Shown here in pieces: positions 36,816 through 45,416 of a stretch of 63,628 nucleotides of DNA. The translations under genes were made by a program, and so were the position numbers. The stretch covers positions 1 through 63,628 of the forward strand of contig JBBJNV010000027.1 of NCBI GenBank assembly GCA_037721215.1, written 5' to 3'. Under the pieces are notes generated by a model. The model did not search any database. It was not told the origin of the DNA and saw nothing but the letters and a program-made list of their open reading frames with translations. Source of the stretch: Gemmatimonadaceae bacterium. Lineage in GTDB: Bacteria; Gemmatimonadota; Gemmatimonadetes; Gemmatimonadales; Gemmatimonadaceae. How positions within the stretch are numbered: position 1 is the stretch's first letter; every line of letters begins with the position of its first letter.

Positions 36816-37235
36816 TCAGGACTTCGCTTTCTTCGAAGATTTCGGCTTGCCGGAACTGTTTACCGTGACCGCGTGGCGAACGAGCGCTTTGAAGGCGGAC
36901 TCGTCAATCACTTCCCCTTCGTGGATGTCGATCGCGCGGCGTGTGTTTCCGTCGAGACTTGAGTTGAAGAGAGCGGCCGGATCCTGCAGAGACGCGCCCT
37001 TCGCGAAGGTGAGCTTCACGACCTTTTTGTAGGATTCGCCGGTGCAGATGATCCCGTCGTGCGACCACACCGGAGTGCCCATCCACTTCCACTCCTCGAC
37101 GACATCCGGGTCTGCCTCCTTGATAAGCTTGCGCATTCTGCTAAGGGTTTCCCCACGCCAGTCGCCAAGGTCGGCAATCTTTTCCGAGATATGCTCCGAT
37201 GCTGACTGGGCCTGGTTGTCGCCTGGCTTTTTCAT
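36816..37235 (-). CDS. DUF1801 (YdhG-like) domain protein
   Basis: A 139-aa cytoplasmic protein of the DUF1801 superfamily. Recognisable stretches are WRGETLSRMRKLIKEADPDVVEEWKW and GTPVWSHDGIICTGESYKKVVKLTFAKGA. The function of the family is unsettled. A Lys/Ser tail ends the protein. Its ATG overlaps the stop of the broken membrane gene upstream (ATGA), so it was once the last gene of a coupled set with an SRPBCC protein, a common partner of DUF1801. It is the only intact member left. Confidence 0.8.
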   Translation of the reverse strand: MKKPGDNQAQSASEHISEKIADLGDWRGETLSRMRKLIKEADPDVVEEWKWMGTPVWSHDGIICTGESYKKVVKLTFAKGASLQDPAALFNSSLDGNTRRAIDIHEGEVIDESAFKALVRHAVTVNSSGKPKSSKKAKS

Positions 37236-37455
37236 GTTCTCATCGTGGAAGTTTCAGTGGGTCGCCCGCTGCGCCACTTGGTGGCATACGGCAGCACGAA
37301 CAAGTTCAGACCGCTGAACAGGAGCAGGCGAGCGGGAGCAGCGGCGAGTAGGTCAGCCAGAGGGAGGACTTCCCCCTTGCCATGGCGACGAGGTTGGCGA
37401 TGACGGTCACCGTGAAGGCAATAGACAGCCAGCGGCTGGGTCTGCCGAAAACCAT
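37233..37455 (-). pseudogene. Broken small two-helix membrane protein
   Basis: The frame starts at ATG 37455 (MVFGRPSRWLSIAFTVTVIA) with one membrane helix and a second beginning PLLPLA. Near 37325 the frame shifts by one base; in the shifted frame it continues LLLFSGLNLFVLPYATKWRSG and ends TETSTMRT with a stop overlapping the DUF1801 ATG. The exact ATGA junction in the shifted frame shows that the two pieces were one gene. A sequencing indel is the alternative. No family is recognised. Confidence 0.6.
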
Positions 37456-37465
37456 TTGCTTCTGT

Positions 37466-37896
37466 TCAACAGGATAGACCGGCTCCGGGGATCCTCGAGC
37501 AGCGCGACAAGCTTCGCGCCCATCATGTTCCAGCCGTAGCGCCCACCGCCGAACTCCTTGTTCTGGTCCGCCTCGAAACCCGACTGCACGAAGGTGAGGT
37601 GTGTGCCCTATGCGGTGGGCGTGAACGTGAAGGTTACGACGGTGTCGAGGCCAATCACGTCTGAGCTTCCTGTGAGTTACGATTTCGTCGACCCGGCAGT
37701 TCACGATGCCGTCCCACCCTGGGTACGGCTGCGTCTTGAACATGAACGCGGCCCGCGGTTCAAGCTTGAGCTCGACCATGGGAAGGAGCCACCAGGTGAG
37801 CCGTACGGGTCCGTGAGCGCGCGCCACACCTTCTCAGGCAAATGATGCAGGTGGAATTCGAGCGGAATGGTTTCGGTGGCAATCTGGCAGCCAGGA
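37466..37896 (-). pseudogene. Broken SRPBCC/AHSA1-like protein
   Basis: Three frames together spell an SRPBCC (START-like) domain. Frame 1 gives LHHLPEKVWRALTDP. Frame 2 gives WWLLPMVELKLEPRAAFMFK and GWDGIVNCRVDEIVTHRKL. Frame 3 gives GLDTVVTFTFTPTA, then an in-frame TAG near 37605, then GTHLTFVQSGFEADQ and GWNMMGAKLVALLEDP. Two frameshifts plus a nonsense codon argue for real decay rather than one base-calling error. It lies upstream of the broken membrane gene and DUF1801 on the same strand. Confidence 0.75.
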
Positions 37897-38348
37897 AATT
37901 GACATTGCCTGGTTTTGGTGCCCCTTGTATATCACGTAGCAAACTTGCCGACACTAACTGAACCTGGGCTTGCCGATGCGCTTGAGCCAGATTCGTTGCC
38001 ACTCGCTTCATCGCGCTCACTACGAAAGTCTGACCTGACCTTTGCACCGTTGTCGACAATAGCGTCACCAGCCGAACGGTCACGCTGGCCCGCTGCCGGC
38101 ATTGACCGCTCTGGAAGCAGACCTTTCGCTTTCACATTTTCATCGGTCGGCAATCCGCAATCCTCGTTTCAACGCAAACTAATACGCCATTAACGCACTG
38201 ACACGCCAGGCGTAACGCGCCAGACTGCCAAGCCGCAAACCTTCGTGCGTTCTGCATCGAGCAGCGATTAGGTTTGCCTGCAGCCGCCACGCCGCCAGTA
38301 AGGTGCGAATCAAACGCAGATCGGGCAACATTGGCCTCCTCCCGGAAG
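37897..38348. other. Gene-free stretch in the decayed zone
   Basis: About 450 bases between the broken SRPBCC gene and the alpha/beta hydrolase. Open frames here are short and overlap in conflicting directions, and none shows a recognisable motif. It is a divergent intergenic region and may hold the promoter of the hydrolase and remnants of the SRPBCC gene's 5' end. No hairpin or repeat stands out. Confidence 0.4.
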
Positions 38349-39269
38349 ATGCTCTTCACATCACCTCGCTTGCTGCTCCTCCCTGCCCTCTTTGTGGTGG
38401 CTGCCCGCGCAGATGCGCAGATGCCGCGGGTGATGCGAATCGCTGTCGCTCCGGCAGAAACCCTTCACGTCTCCATATCAGGACGCGGAGATCCAGTCGT
38501 CATAGTCCCGGGAATCTGGTCGCTGACTTATGCATTTCGCAAAGTCATTCCGCCTCTTGCCGACAGTGGCATGCAGGTAATCGTGATAGAGCCGCTTGGA
38601 GTGGCATCCTCAGGCCGTCCGCAGAAAGCTGACTACTCTATCACCGCCCAGTCGCGGCGGATTGGCGCCGCGCTCGATTCGCTAGGTGTCCGCGAAGCAT
38701 TGTTCATCGGACAGGCACTTTCCACCTCTATGCTTCTCCGGCTGGCGATCGGGACACCAGATCGTGTGCGCGGAATCGTTTCACTCGAAGGGGGCGCGGC
38801 AGAGACTTCTGCTTCACCGGGTCTCAAGATGGGGTTCGCCGTCGCAGCGGTTCTTTTCAGGATCATTCCAAGCCGTGGAATCATGCGTCGCCGGCTGCGT
38901 AGAGATCTGGAGAATGTATCCGGTGACCGGTCATGGATAACGAGCGAGGTCGTTGACAATTATCTCGCGCCGTGGACGCGGAAGATTTCAGCTACACTCA
39001 ACACGTATCGTTCAATTGCAGGCTCGAAAGAGCCGCGACCGATGCGTCCTTCGCTTGGGAAAGTGCAGGCGCCGCTTCAACTGCTTGTCGGAACGGCTCC
39101 GCATTTCGGCGCGACCGAACCTGCGGAGATCGAACCGTTCATGACAATGGGAAGCAAATTCAGCATTACCCGCATTCCCGGCGCGGGACACCTCATTCAC
39201 GAGGAGCGGCCCGATGAAGTAATTGCCGCCGTCATGGGGTTTCGCCGAAGGCTCGCCCCGGCGCGCTGA
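38349..39269 (+). CDS. Exported alpha/beta-hydrolase-fold protein lacking the nucleophile
   Basis: A 306-aa protein with a signal peptide (MLFTSPRLLLLPALFVVAAR, cut after ADA). The fold is clear: GDPVVIVPGIWSLTYAF (oxyanion region), VIEPLGVASSGRP, and the nucleophile-elbow region ALFIGQALSTSMLLRLAIG. The usual GxSxG elbow reads GQALS, so the serine is alanine. The C-terminal histidine is present (PGAGHLIHEERP), but an acid residue is not obvious. It may be a non-catalytic binding protein or a dying gene, as its neighbours are broken. Start ATG 38349 is chosen for the signal peptide. Confidence 0.72.
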   Translation: MLFTSPRLLLLPALFVVAARADAQMPRVMRIAVAPAETLHVSISGRGDPVVIVPGIWSLTYAFRKVIPPLADSGMQVIVIEPLGVASSGRPQKADYSITAQSRRIGAALDSLGVREALFIGQALSTSMLLRLAIGTPDRVRGIVSLEGGAAETSASPGLKMGFAVAAVLFRIIPSRGIMRRRLRRDLENVSGDRSWITSEVVDNYLAPWTRKISATLNTYRSIAGSKEPRPMRPSLGKVQAPLQLLVGTAPHFGATEPAEIEPFMTMGSKFSITRIPGAGHLIHEERPDEVIAAVMGFRRRLAPAR

Positions 39270-39280
39270 AGGGCAGGCGT

Positions 39281-40310
39281 TTAGCGAAACCCCGCCCTTG
39301 CTTCCTTCACCGCTGGGTGGGGCATCGGCGGCGTGCCAGTTCGCGACCAGCTTGCCGTATGCGATTCGCGCATCTGCTTCCCGTCCCGATGCGCGATAAG
39401 CCCGTGCAAGTCCGAGAAATGACGCCGACCGGTTTGGCATGAACCCGAGCGCCTTCTGAAACGCAGCAATCGCTTCTGGCCACCGACGCGCCTCGATCAG
39501 CGCGTTGCCGAGCATTTCGTCAGCCGGCACGAGGGTCGGCGGACCGACGTGACTGATCCGCGCATGCGCCGCTCAGCACTCCGCAGCAGTTCGATGTGGC
39601 GAGGCCTGTCTCCCTGAGCTCGGGCAACCAGTGCAGCAACGTGCGCGCGCGCAACCACGCGACGAGGCCAGTCTCCGGTGTAAGCACAGTCTGCGATCGA
39701 CTTCGCCTGACCGTGTCCCCAAGAGTCGCCGCAGTGAATGCAACAGCATACTTATCCGCGAAGGCAAAGCTTCTCGCACGTGGCGATTCGCCTGCAGCCC
39801 CGCAACGGCGGTGTCTGGGGCTGTGGGCCCGAACACTGTCCAGTCGCTCGTCGTCGCCGCATAGCTGAACTTGAACTCTGTCAGTGCGTCGCGTCCATCT
39901 ATCGGGTCCGACCTCATCCAGTCCATTCAATCGAGATACTTGCGGACGCTGTCAACGAGTGCTCTGGCCTCGCGAAAGCGCCCCTGCTGCAGGTACCCAT
40001 ACTGAAGCCACCCTAACACGTGAAGGTTTAGCTCACTTTCGGGACCGCGGCTGGCCTTCACACCGGCTACCGACGCGGCCCATGCGCGCTCGTTGGATGC
40101 AATCGCATCGCCCCATGCGCCGATCTGCACGAATATGAGCGACGGCATGTGCAGAGCGTGTTCCGCGTCGGGTGCGATCTTCGCGTAAGCGCGCGCCGCG
40201 GCCAGCCCGCGCGCGGCAAACCGAGGGTGGTCAGTGGCATGAATGAGGTAGTGCGCGCCGCCAGGATGATCGAGGCAGGCTACGAATACACTTAAGCCAG
40301 GTGGATCGCT
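39281..40310 (-). pseudogene. Frameshifted TPR-repeat protein gene
   Basis: Pieces in several minus-strand frames add up to one TPR protein. They are HPGGAHYLIHATDHPRFAAR and HALHMPSLIFVQIGAWGDAI (frame at 39927-40310), DALTEFKFSYAATTSDW (frame at about 39800-39900), DKYAVAFTAATLGDTV with WLRARTLLHWLPEL (about 39600-39770), and ALIEARRWPEAIAAFQKALG (39330-39530). A last shift gives a terminal PAVKEARAGFR. At least three frameshifts are needed and the 5' part is missing. It faces the hydrolase gene convergently. Confidence 0.7.
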
Positions 40311-40447
40311 TCGAGGCGCCGCGCCGCGAGTTATCCCGGGATGCCACACTCCGGAGCGCTGCCGCCGAAGATGGGAAGCCCGCGCCCGCGCTGCAATCGA
40401 GGCAAGCCCGACCCGGCGCGGGCTCGGGCAGCGGTGCATATTTCGGC

Positions 40448-42055
40448 ATGTCTATCCGAAACGCCAGTCGTCACACCTGTGTGACCGTCACCAGCCGCTC
40501 TGTCCTCGCCGCCGCTCTATGGGTCGCCGCGGCATGCGCCCGCGACGTCCCGCTTCCGACTTCCCTGATTGTCACCGATAACGGTGCCGGCGCGACGGCA
40601 ACCAACGCTGTGGTCGGCGTTTCAACCGTCTCATCGCTGAGGGCTGCAATCAGAAACGCACAACCGTTTCAGCAGATACAGATTGCGCCGGGTGTGTACG
40701 ACCTTGGCGACGAGGGACTTCGGATTGCCAGCAAGAACGATCTCGAAATATTCGGGGCGGGGCGCGGGAAGACGATAATCCGCCTCGGGCCGAACATTCT
40801 GACAGGTTTCAATACCCCGGGCAACGTCAAGCGCATCAGCATCGCTCACATGACGATTCAGGGCACGCTACCGTCTAACGTTCCGACAGCCGCGATCGCA
40901 ACCGATGATGACCGTCTGTCATTGACCAGCGCAAAATATTATGACCTCGAGATCAAGGACGTCGCCGTGGGCATCAGCCTGGTCAGTCCACGCGGTGGTC
41001 AGTGCTCCGACATCGCGATCACTGGCAACAGTCTCGACAACATTCAGGACTTCGTACTGCCGGGCGGATTCACGCGAGGCTCTGGCTACGGAATCCACAA
41101 CGAAAACTGCTGGCGGGTGCGGATAGCGGACAACGTTATCCGCAATGCCGACCGGCATGCAATCTATCAGGCGCTCCAGACAGGATACGGGGGAGTGGGC
41201 GTCATCATCGAGAACAATCTGATTCTCGATCACGCATCCACTCCAGCTATCGACCGCTGGTATCTCACGGCGCTGGATGTGTGGCGATCACAGGGTGTAG
41301 TGGTCGCCAACAATTTGATCGTCGGTCCGGCGCATGCGGGGTTGGGCCTCGGCGGATATGAGACCGAGGACAGCGGACCGCGCGGTCCATTGCGGGACGT
41401 CTATTTCATTGGCAACACGGTACTCGGCGCCGGACAGGCAGACGTTCATTTCGGGCTTGCATGGTCATGGCTTTTCTGGGGGAACCGGTTCGGGAATCGC
41501 GATGCCGGCGGAATGACGGGCAATCCGCGGCTAACGGCTGAATCTGGACGTCCCCTCGGCGCGCTTGAAGACCCCAAAGGATTCCCGCGCACTCAGAGAG
41601 TCGTTTCAGCTCCTCCCTTCGGTTCCACTTATGTGATGCAGGATGGAAAGCTGCATGCGCTCTGGAATGGGTATCAACGGTTCGCTTTCGCTGACCCCGG
41701 CGAATGGCCGCGCACTACAATGCCCGGCACATGGACGGACTTCAACGACATGACCGCGGGAAACGGTCGTCTGTATGTCATTGCAAACGACAGGCTGACT
41801 GAAGTCACCCCCGGATCATGGGCAAAGAGAGTCGCACCTTTTCCGCTCAATTCGGTAAAGGGGATGGCAGTGGCCGGCTCATTTCTCTACGTGCTTGCCG
41901 GTGACAGGATACACCGCATCGACCCGACCAGCTGGTCAGACACTATCGTCGGGGCGCGGGTGGAAGGACGGATCAACGGAATGGCGGTTTACGGGGGAGT
42001 CGCATTCATCATGGCGGATAACGTGATCCGCGCAGTCGACCTCGGTAGCCTCTGA
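40448..42055 (+). CDS. Lipoprotein with right-handed parallel beta-helix
   Basis: A 535-aa exported lipoprotein from ATG 40448 (lipobox VAAACA). Residues about 60-370 form a beta-helix of the pectate-lyase-like superfamily, with repeated IADNVIRNADRHAIYQ, VIIENNLILDH, VVVANNLIVG and VYFIGNTVLGAG rungs. The C-terminal 150 residues have repeated short strands (GRLYVIANDRLTEV, SFLYVLAGDRIHRID, GVAFIMADNVIRAVD), probably part of a propeller. Catalytic residues are not evident. The next gene starts on the stop (TGATG), followed by a glycan hydrolase, so a polysaccharide lyase or binding role is likely. Confidence 0.78.
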   Translation: MSIRNASRHTCVTVTSRSVLAAALWVAAACARDVPLPTSLIVTDNGAGATATNAVVGVSTVSSLRAAIRNAQPFQQIQIAPGVYDLGDEGLRIASKNDLEIFGAGRGKTIIRLGPNILTGFNTPGNVKRISIAHMTIQGTLPSNVPTAAIATDDDRLSLTSAKYYDLEIKDVAVGISLVSPRGGQCSDIAITGNSLDNIQDFVLPGGFTRGSGYGIHNENCWRVRIADNVIRNADRHAIYQALQTGYGGVGVIIENNLILDHASTPAIDRWYLTALDVWRSQGVVVANNLIVGPAHAGLGLGGYETEDSGPRGPLRDVYFIGNTVLGAGQADVHFGLAWSWLFWGNRFGNRDAGGMTGNPRLTAESGRPLGALEDPKGFPRTQRVVSAPPFGSTYVMQDGKLHALWNGYQRFAFADPGEWPRTTMPGTWTDFNDMTAGNGRLYVIANDRLTEVTPGSWAKRVAPFPLNSVKGMAVAGSFLYVLAGDRIHRIDPTSWSDTIVGARVEGRINGMAVYGGVAFIMADNVIRAVDLGSL

Positions 42056-43020
42056 TGATGTCTCCCACCATCCTGCCTGACAGCGCCATACCGGCAATTC
42101 GTTCCTGGCGGACCGTGGCGAGAAGAATACTTCTGGTGCCGGTAGTTCTTGCCAGTTGCAGCGAGTCAGCGACCGCCCCCACGTTCGGGCGCCCGGCGCG
42201 GATGCTGGCGCTGGATGGAGCGAATCAGACAGGCGTGGCCGGGCGGGACTCTCCTGTCGTGCCATCCGTCCTGGTGCTGGATGACGAGAACAGGCCGGTG
42301 CCGGGAGTGATGGTGACGTTCACGACCGGATCGGGCGGCACAATTCAAACTCCGACTTCGACGACAGATTCCAGGGGTAGGGCAACCGCCGGGGCGTGGA
42401 CGCTCGGCAACTCATTCGGTATGAGACTTCTCACCGCCACAGCGGCCGGTCTCGCTCCGGTTTCGTTCATAATCTCGGCGATAGCCCCTGATACCGGCGT
42501 TGGCGCCTTTGCTGTTTCCGACATGCGAGGTGATACGCTGGCCCCGACACCCGTGGGTCTGGCACGGGCGCATGACGTGATCGACGCTCGCGGGGAATTT
42601 CGTCGCGACACACTCGTTCTCACGCTGACTTTCGCCGGGCCGGTAGGACCTGCATCCGTCGGAGGCCCGGCCGCGGTTGCCGGCGTGATCGAGATCGACA
42701 TCGACAGCAACGCAGCCACCGGCGGACGTGCTTCGAGCAACTCGTTCGGGGCCTCAGCAAACGTAGGTGTGGATTATCTGATCAGCCTGTTCAATGCAAC
42801 GGCCACCACAGTCACTATCGAAGCATTTCCCGGAGGCGTTCCGGTCGCCGTGCCCGCTGCGTTCTCCGCCAACAACCTGGTGATCAGAGTTCCATTCAAC
42901 CTGATCGGAAATGATGACGGCAGCTTCGCGGTTGTGGGGCTGGTCGGCACGACTGACCGGCCGACCGATTATTTCCCGAACACGGGTGCGATCGCCGCGC
43001 GTCCTTCAGGCGGCGGCTAA
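42055..43020 (+). CDS. Ig-like (Big_1 type) domain lipoprotein
   Basis: A 321-aa lipoprotein (lipobox LASC). Residues about 55-145 match a bacterial Ig-like domain (PSVLVLDDENRPVPGVMVTFTTG, TTDSRGRATAGAWTLG). The remaining 170 residues form a beta-rich region with DTLVLTLTFAGP and IEIDIDSNAATGG, like the C-terminal beta-sandwiches of secreted proteins. No enzyme motif is seen. It is coupled to the beta-helix gene upstream and ends 12 bases before the glycoamylase-like gene. Likely a cell-surface adhesion or binding module. Confidence 0.75.
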   Translation: MMSPTILPDSAIPAIRSWRTVARRILLVPVVLASCSESATAPTFGRPARMLALDGANQTGVAGRDSPVVPSVLVLDDENRPVPGVMVTFTTGSGGTIQTPTSTTDSRGRATAGAWTLGNSFGMRLLTATAAGLAPVSFIISAIAPDTGVGAFAVSDMRGDTLAPTPVGLARAHDVIDARGEFRRDTLVLTLTFAGPVGPASVGGPAAVAGVIEIDIDSNAATGGRASSNSFGASANVGVDYLISLFNATATTVTIEAFPGGVPVAVPAAFSANNLVIRVPFNLIGNDDGSFAVVGLVGTTDRPTDYFPNTGAIAARPSGGG

Positions 43021-43032
43021 CAGACCGGGACC

Positions 43033-44361
43033 GTGCTCCTGACTTTGCAGCGCGATACCCTTGGCTATTTCGATCGATACGCCAACGTCTCGAACGGTCT
43101 TATTCGCGACAGCTCGAGCGACAGCGCCTCGGCCTCGATCGCAGGGTCGGGAATGTCGCTCGCATGCCTGGTAATCGCAGCTGAGCGCGGTTATGTGGAA
43201 CGCTCGACTGCAGCCGGGAGGACGTTGGCGTCACTCCGCTTCCTCTGGGAGGCACCGCAGACGGGCACGCGGAACGCGACTGGATTTCGCGGCTTCTTCT
43301 TCCACTTCCTCGACTTCGAGTCGGGCCAGCGTGCGGGCAACTCCGAATTGTCCACGGTTGACTCCGGTATCGCGATAATCGGAGCGCTGGTTGCCAGGCA
43401 GTATTTCGACCGCGCAACCCCCGCGGAAGCCGAGATTCGCGAGTTGGCCGACGCACTTTACCGGCGGGCTGACTGGAGTTGGGCGTCCGACAAGTCCGGT
43501 GCGCTGTCACATGGCTGGCGGCCCGGACGTGGTTTCATTCCCTATGCGTGGCGCGGATACAACGAGTCGCTTTTCCTCTACATACTGGGCCTGGGTTCAC
43601 CCACTCATTCGCTCGACGAGCGCGCATACGGCGAGTGGACATCGACTTATCGATGGAAGCGGGTCTATGGTCACGAATACCTCTATGGGGGGCCACTGTT
43701 CGTTCATCAGTTGAGCCACGCATGGATTGATTTCCGTGGAATTCGGGACGCGTTCATGCGCGATAAGCAAAGTGACTATTTCGAGAACAGCCAGCATGCT
43801 GTCGCCGTGCAGCGGGAGTACGCACGCCGCAATCCAGGCGGTTTCGCCGGCTACGGGGAGCATTCGTGGGGGGTAACGGCCAGCGATGGGCCGGGCCCGT
43901 CGCGACACACGATCAACGATCGAGAGCACGATTTCCACGGTTACCGGGCGCGGGGTGTGCCTTACGGCGCTGATGATGGAACTCTGTCCCCCTGGAGTGT
44001 CGCAGCATCGCTGCCATTCGCGCCCGGTGACGTTGAGGAAGCCCTCGCCCGCCTGGCAGTGGAGAATCGGGGGATCGTGGGACAATACGGCTACCGTTGC
44101 AGTTTCAACGCGTCCTATCCCCATAAGGGTGGCGATGGGCATGCGTGGACGTCGGGTGTGTGCTATGCGATCGATCAGGGTCCGGTGGCAATGATGATCG
44201 AGAATCATTTTACGGGACTCATCTGGCGTCTATTATATGGGTGCCCATATATCCAGGAGGGCCTGCGCCGCGCTGGCTTTACCGGAGGCTGGCTGGATTC
44301 AGCAACTCACAGCGGGACGGAAGAGAACACCAGTACCGGTAGTACGTCCGCGAATTGCTAG
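43033..44361 (+). CDS. Glycoamylase-like family hydrolase (GH144 type)
   Basis: A 442-aa (alpha/alpha)6-barrel-like enzyme of the glycoamylase family, which includes CAZy GH144 endo-beta-1,2-glucanases. Signature stretches are SHGWRPGRGFIPYAWRGYNE, LYILGLGSPTH, GPLFVHQLSHAWIDFRGIRD and YGEHSWGVTASDGPGP. GTG 43033 is the start used. No signal peptide is visible, which is odd for a glycan-degrading protein that follows two lipoprotein genes; an upstream start is not available. Beta-1,2-glucan is the best guess for substrate. The stop shares CTAG with the convergent SRAP gene. Confidence 0.82.
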   Translation: MLLTLQRDTLGYFDRYANVSNGLIRDSSSDSASASIAGSGMSLACLVIAAERGYVERSTAAGRTLASLRFLWEAPQTGTRNATGFRGFFFHFLDFESGQRAGNSELSTVDSGIAIIGALVARQYFDRATPAEAEIRELADALYRRADWSWASDKSGALSHGWRPGRGFIPYAWRGYNESLFLYILGLGSPTHSLDERAYGEWTSTYRWKRVYGHEYLYGGPLFVHQLSHAWIDFRGIRDAFMRDKQSDYFENSQHAVAVQREYARRNPGGFAGYGEHSWGVTASDGPGPSRHTINDREHDFHGYRARGVPYGADDGTLSPWSVAASLPFAPGDVEEALARLAVENRGIVGQYGYRCSFNASYPHKGGDGHAWTSGVCYAIDQGPVAMMIENHFTGLIWRLLYGCPYIQEGLRRAGFTGGWLDSATHSGTEENTSTGSTSANC

Positions 44362-45044
44362 GTGACGGTAGCGGCCTCGGCGACGAGGGGCGCCATGCAC
44401 TCGGCTCGATCGTTGGCCGGGCTGTTTACAAGCTTTGCCACCTCATGGGATACCAGATCATCCTGGTCGTACGGCACGAGAAGAGCCTGAAGTGCCGACG
44501 GAGGAGTCGACGCGTCCAGCCACGATTCCGCGCCGTCGAGGGTGAGAATCGCGGGCATCCGGTGGTGCCAGGGCTGAGTTCGGGCACCGGCGGGCGTTGT
44601 AATGACCGCGCATGTCAACAGCGGCGCATCGCCATCGTTCCAGAACTCCCAGAGACCGGCCATGGCGAACGCACGATTGCCGGCGAGATAAAAATACATC
44701 GGCACTTTCGACTTCCCCCGGACACTCCATTCATAGTAGCCATCGGCGAGGATCGGGCAACGCCGCCGCTGCATCGCATCGCGAAATGCCGGCTTCTCAG
44801 TGACTGATTCGGCCCTGGCGTTGAACATACGATGTCCGGCAGAGCGATCTTTCGACCAGGAAGGCACCAGGCCCCACCGCATGAGTTTCGAAACGGGTTT
44901 CCTGTCGCGCCCAACGGCGATTGTCCACTGCTCCTGAGTGGGCGCAATGTTAAACCGGGGCGTGAAGCCCGGCAGCACCGGCGGCAGCCTGAACCGATCG
45001 AGAACATTCGTCGGGACGTCGTGAAGAGATGACCTGCCGCACAT
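44358..45044 (-). CDS. SOS response-associated (SRAP) protein, YedK/HMCES family
   Basis: A 228-aa protein that cross-links to abasic sites in single-stranded DNA and protects them. The essential Cys2 follows the initiator Met (MCGRSS). FNIAPTQ and FNARAE hold the conserved asparagines. The catalytic glutamate is in DGYYEW and the histidine in HHRMP. Length is typical. It stands alone, convergent with the glycoamylase-like gene. No LexA box was seen in the upstream bases. Confidence 0.92.
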   Translation of the reverse strand: MCGRSSLHDVPTNVLDRFRLPPVLPGFTPRFNIAPTQEQWTIAVGRDRKPVSKLMRWGLVPSWSKDRSAGHRMFNARAESVTEKPAFRDAMQRRRCPILADGYYEWSVRGKSKVPMYFYLAGNRAFAMAGLWEFWNDGDAPLLTCAVITTPAGARTQPWHHRMPAILTLDGAESWLDASTPPSALQALLVPYDQDDLVSHEVAKLVNSPANDRAECMAPLVAEAATVT

Positions 45045-45120
45045 GACGTAAAACTAAGGCCGGTTGCCATGGCCCGGAACGCGCAGCATGATTCTGCACC
45101 TACGACTATCGAGACAGACC

Positions 45121-45354
45121 ATGGCAAAATGCGACGTATGCGGCAACAGCTACGACAAATCGTTCACGGTGACGATGGGAGGGGAGACTCATACATTCGA
45201 CGCTTTCGAGTGCGCGATCCATCTGCTGGCGCCCAAATGCGCCCACTGCGGGTGCCGGATCATCGGCCACGGCGTTGAAGCGAGCGGAACGTTCTACTGC
45301 TGCGCGTCGTGCGCGGAAAACTCGGGTGTGAAGGGTCTCGAAGACAGGGTTTGA
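45121..45354 (+). CDS. Small zinc-ribbon protein
   Basis: A 77-aa cytoplasmic protein with eight cysteines and several histidines: KCDVCGN, FECAIHL, KCAHCGCRIIGH and FYCCASCAEN. The spacing suggests one or two zinc sites. ATG 45121 is taken, since an upstream ATG at 45064 adds unrelated residues. Similar short proteins are found in many bacteria without assigned function. It lies just upstream of tig, with 62 bases between them. Confidence 0.72.
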   Translation: MAKCDVCGNSYDKSFTVTMGGETHTFDAFECAIHLLAPKCAHCGCRIIGHGVEASGTFYCCASCAENSGVKGLEDRV

Positions 45355-45404
45355 CGATGGCTGGAAGACCGGTGTGAGGCAGGGGAAGTGTTGGCGCCCC
45401 CTGT

Positions 45405-45410
45405 TATATT
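45405..45410 (+). promoter_or_regulatory. -10 element 6 bases before the tig ATG
   Basis: TATATT lies 6 bases before the tig ATG (45417), the same spacing as TATAAT before the small lipoprotein at 21888. Transcription would begin at the start codon, and no ribosome-binding site is visible. This suggests leaderless mRNA. Confidence 0.45.
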
Positions 45411-45416
45411 AGAAGC

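Noticed and set aside
36670-40447. Integrative element at tRNA-Leu
   Set aside because: No integrase, direct repeat of the tRNA 3' end or transfer gene was seen; only gene decay is supported.
45045-45120. LexA box upstream of the SRAP gene
   Set aside because: Neither a CTGT-N8-ACAG nor a GAAC-N4-GTTC site is visible in the upstream bases.
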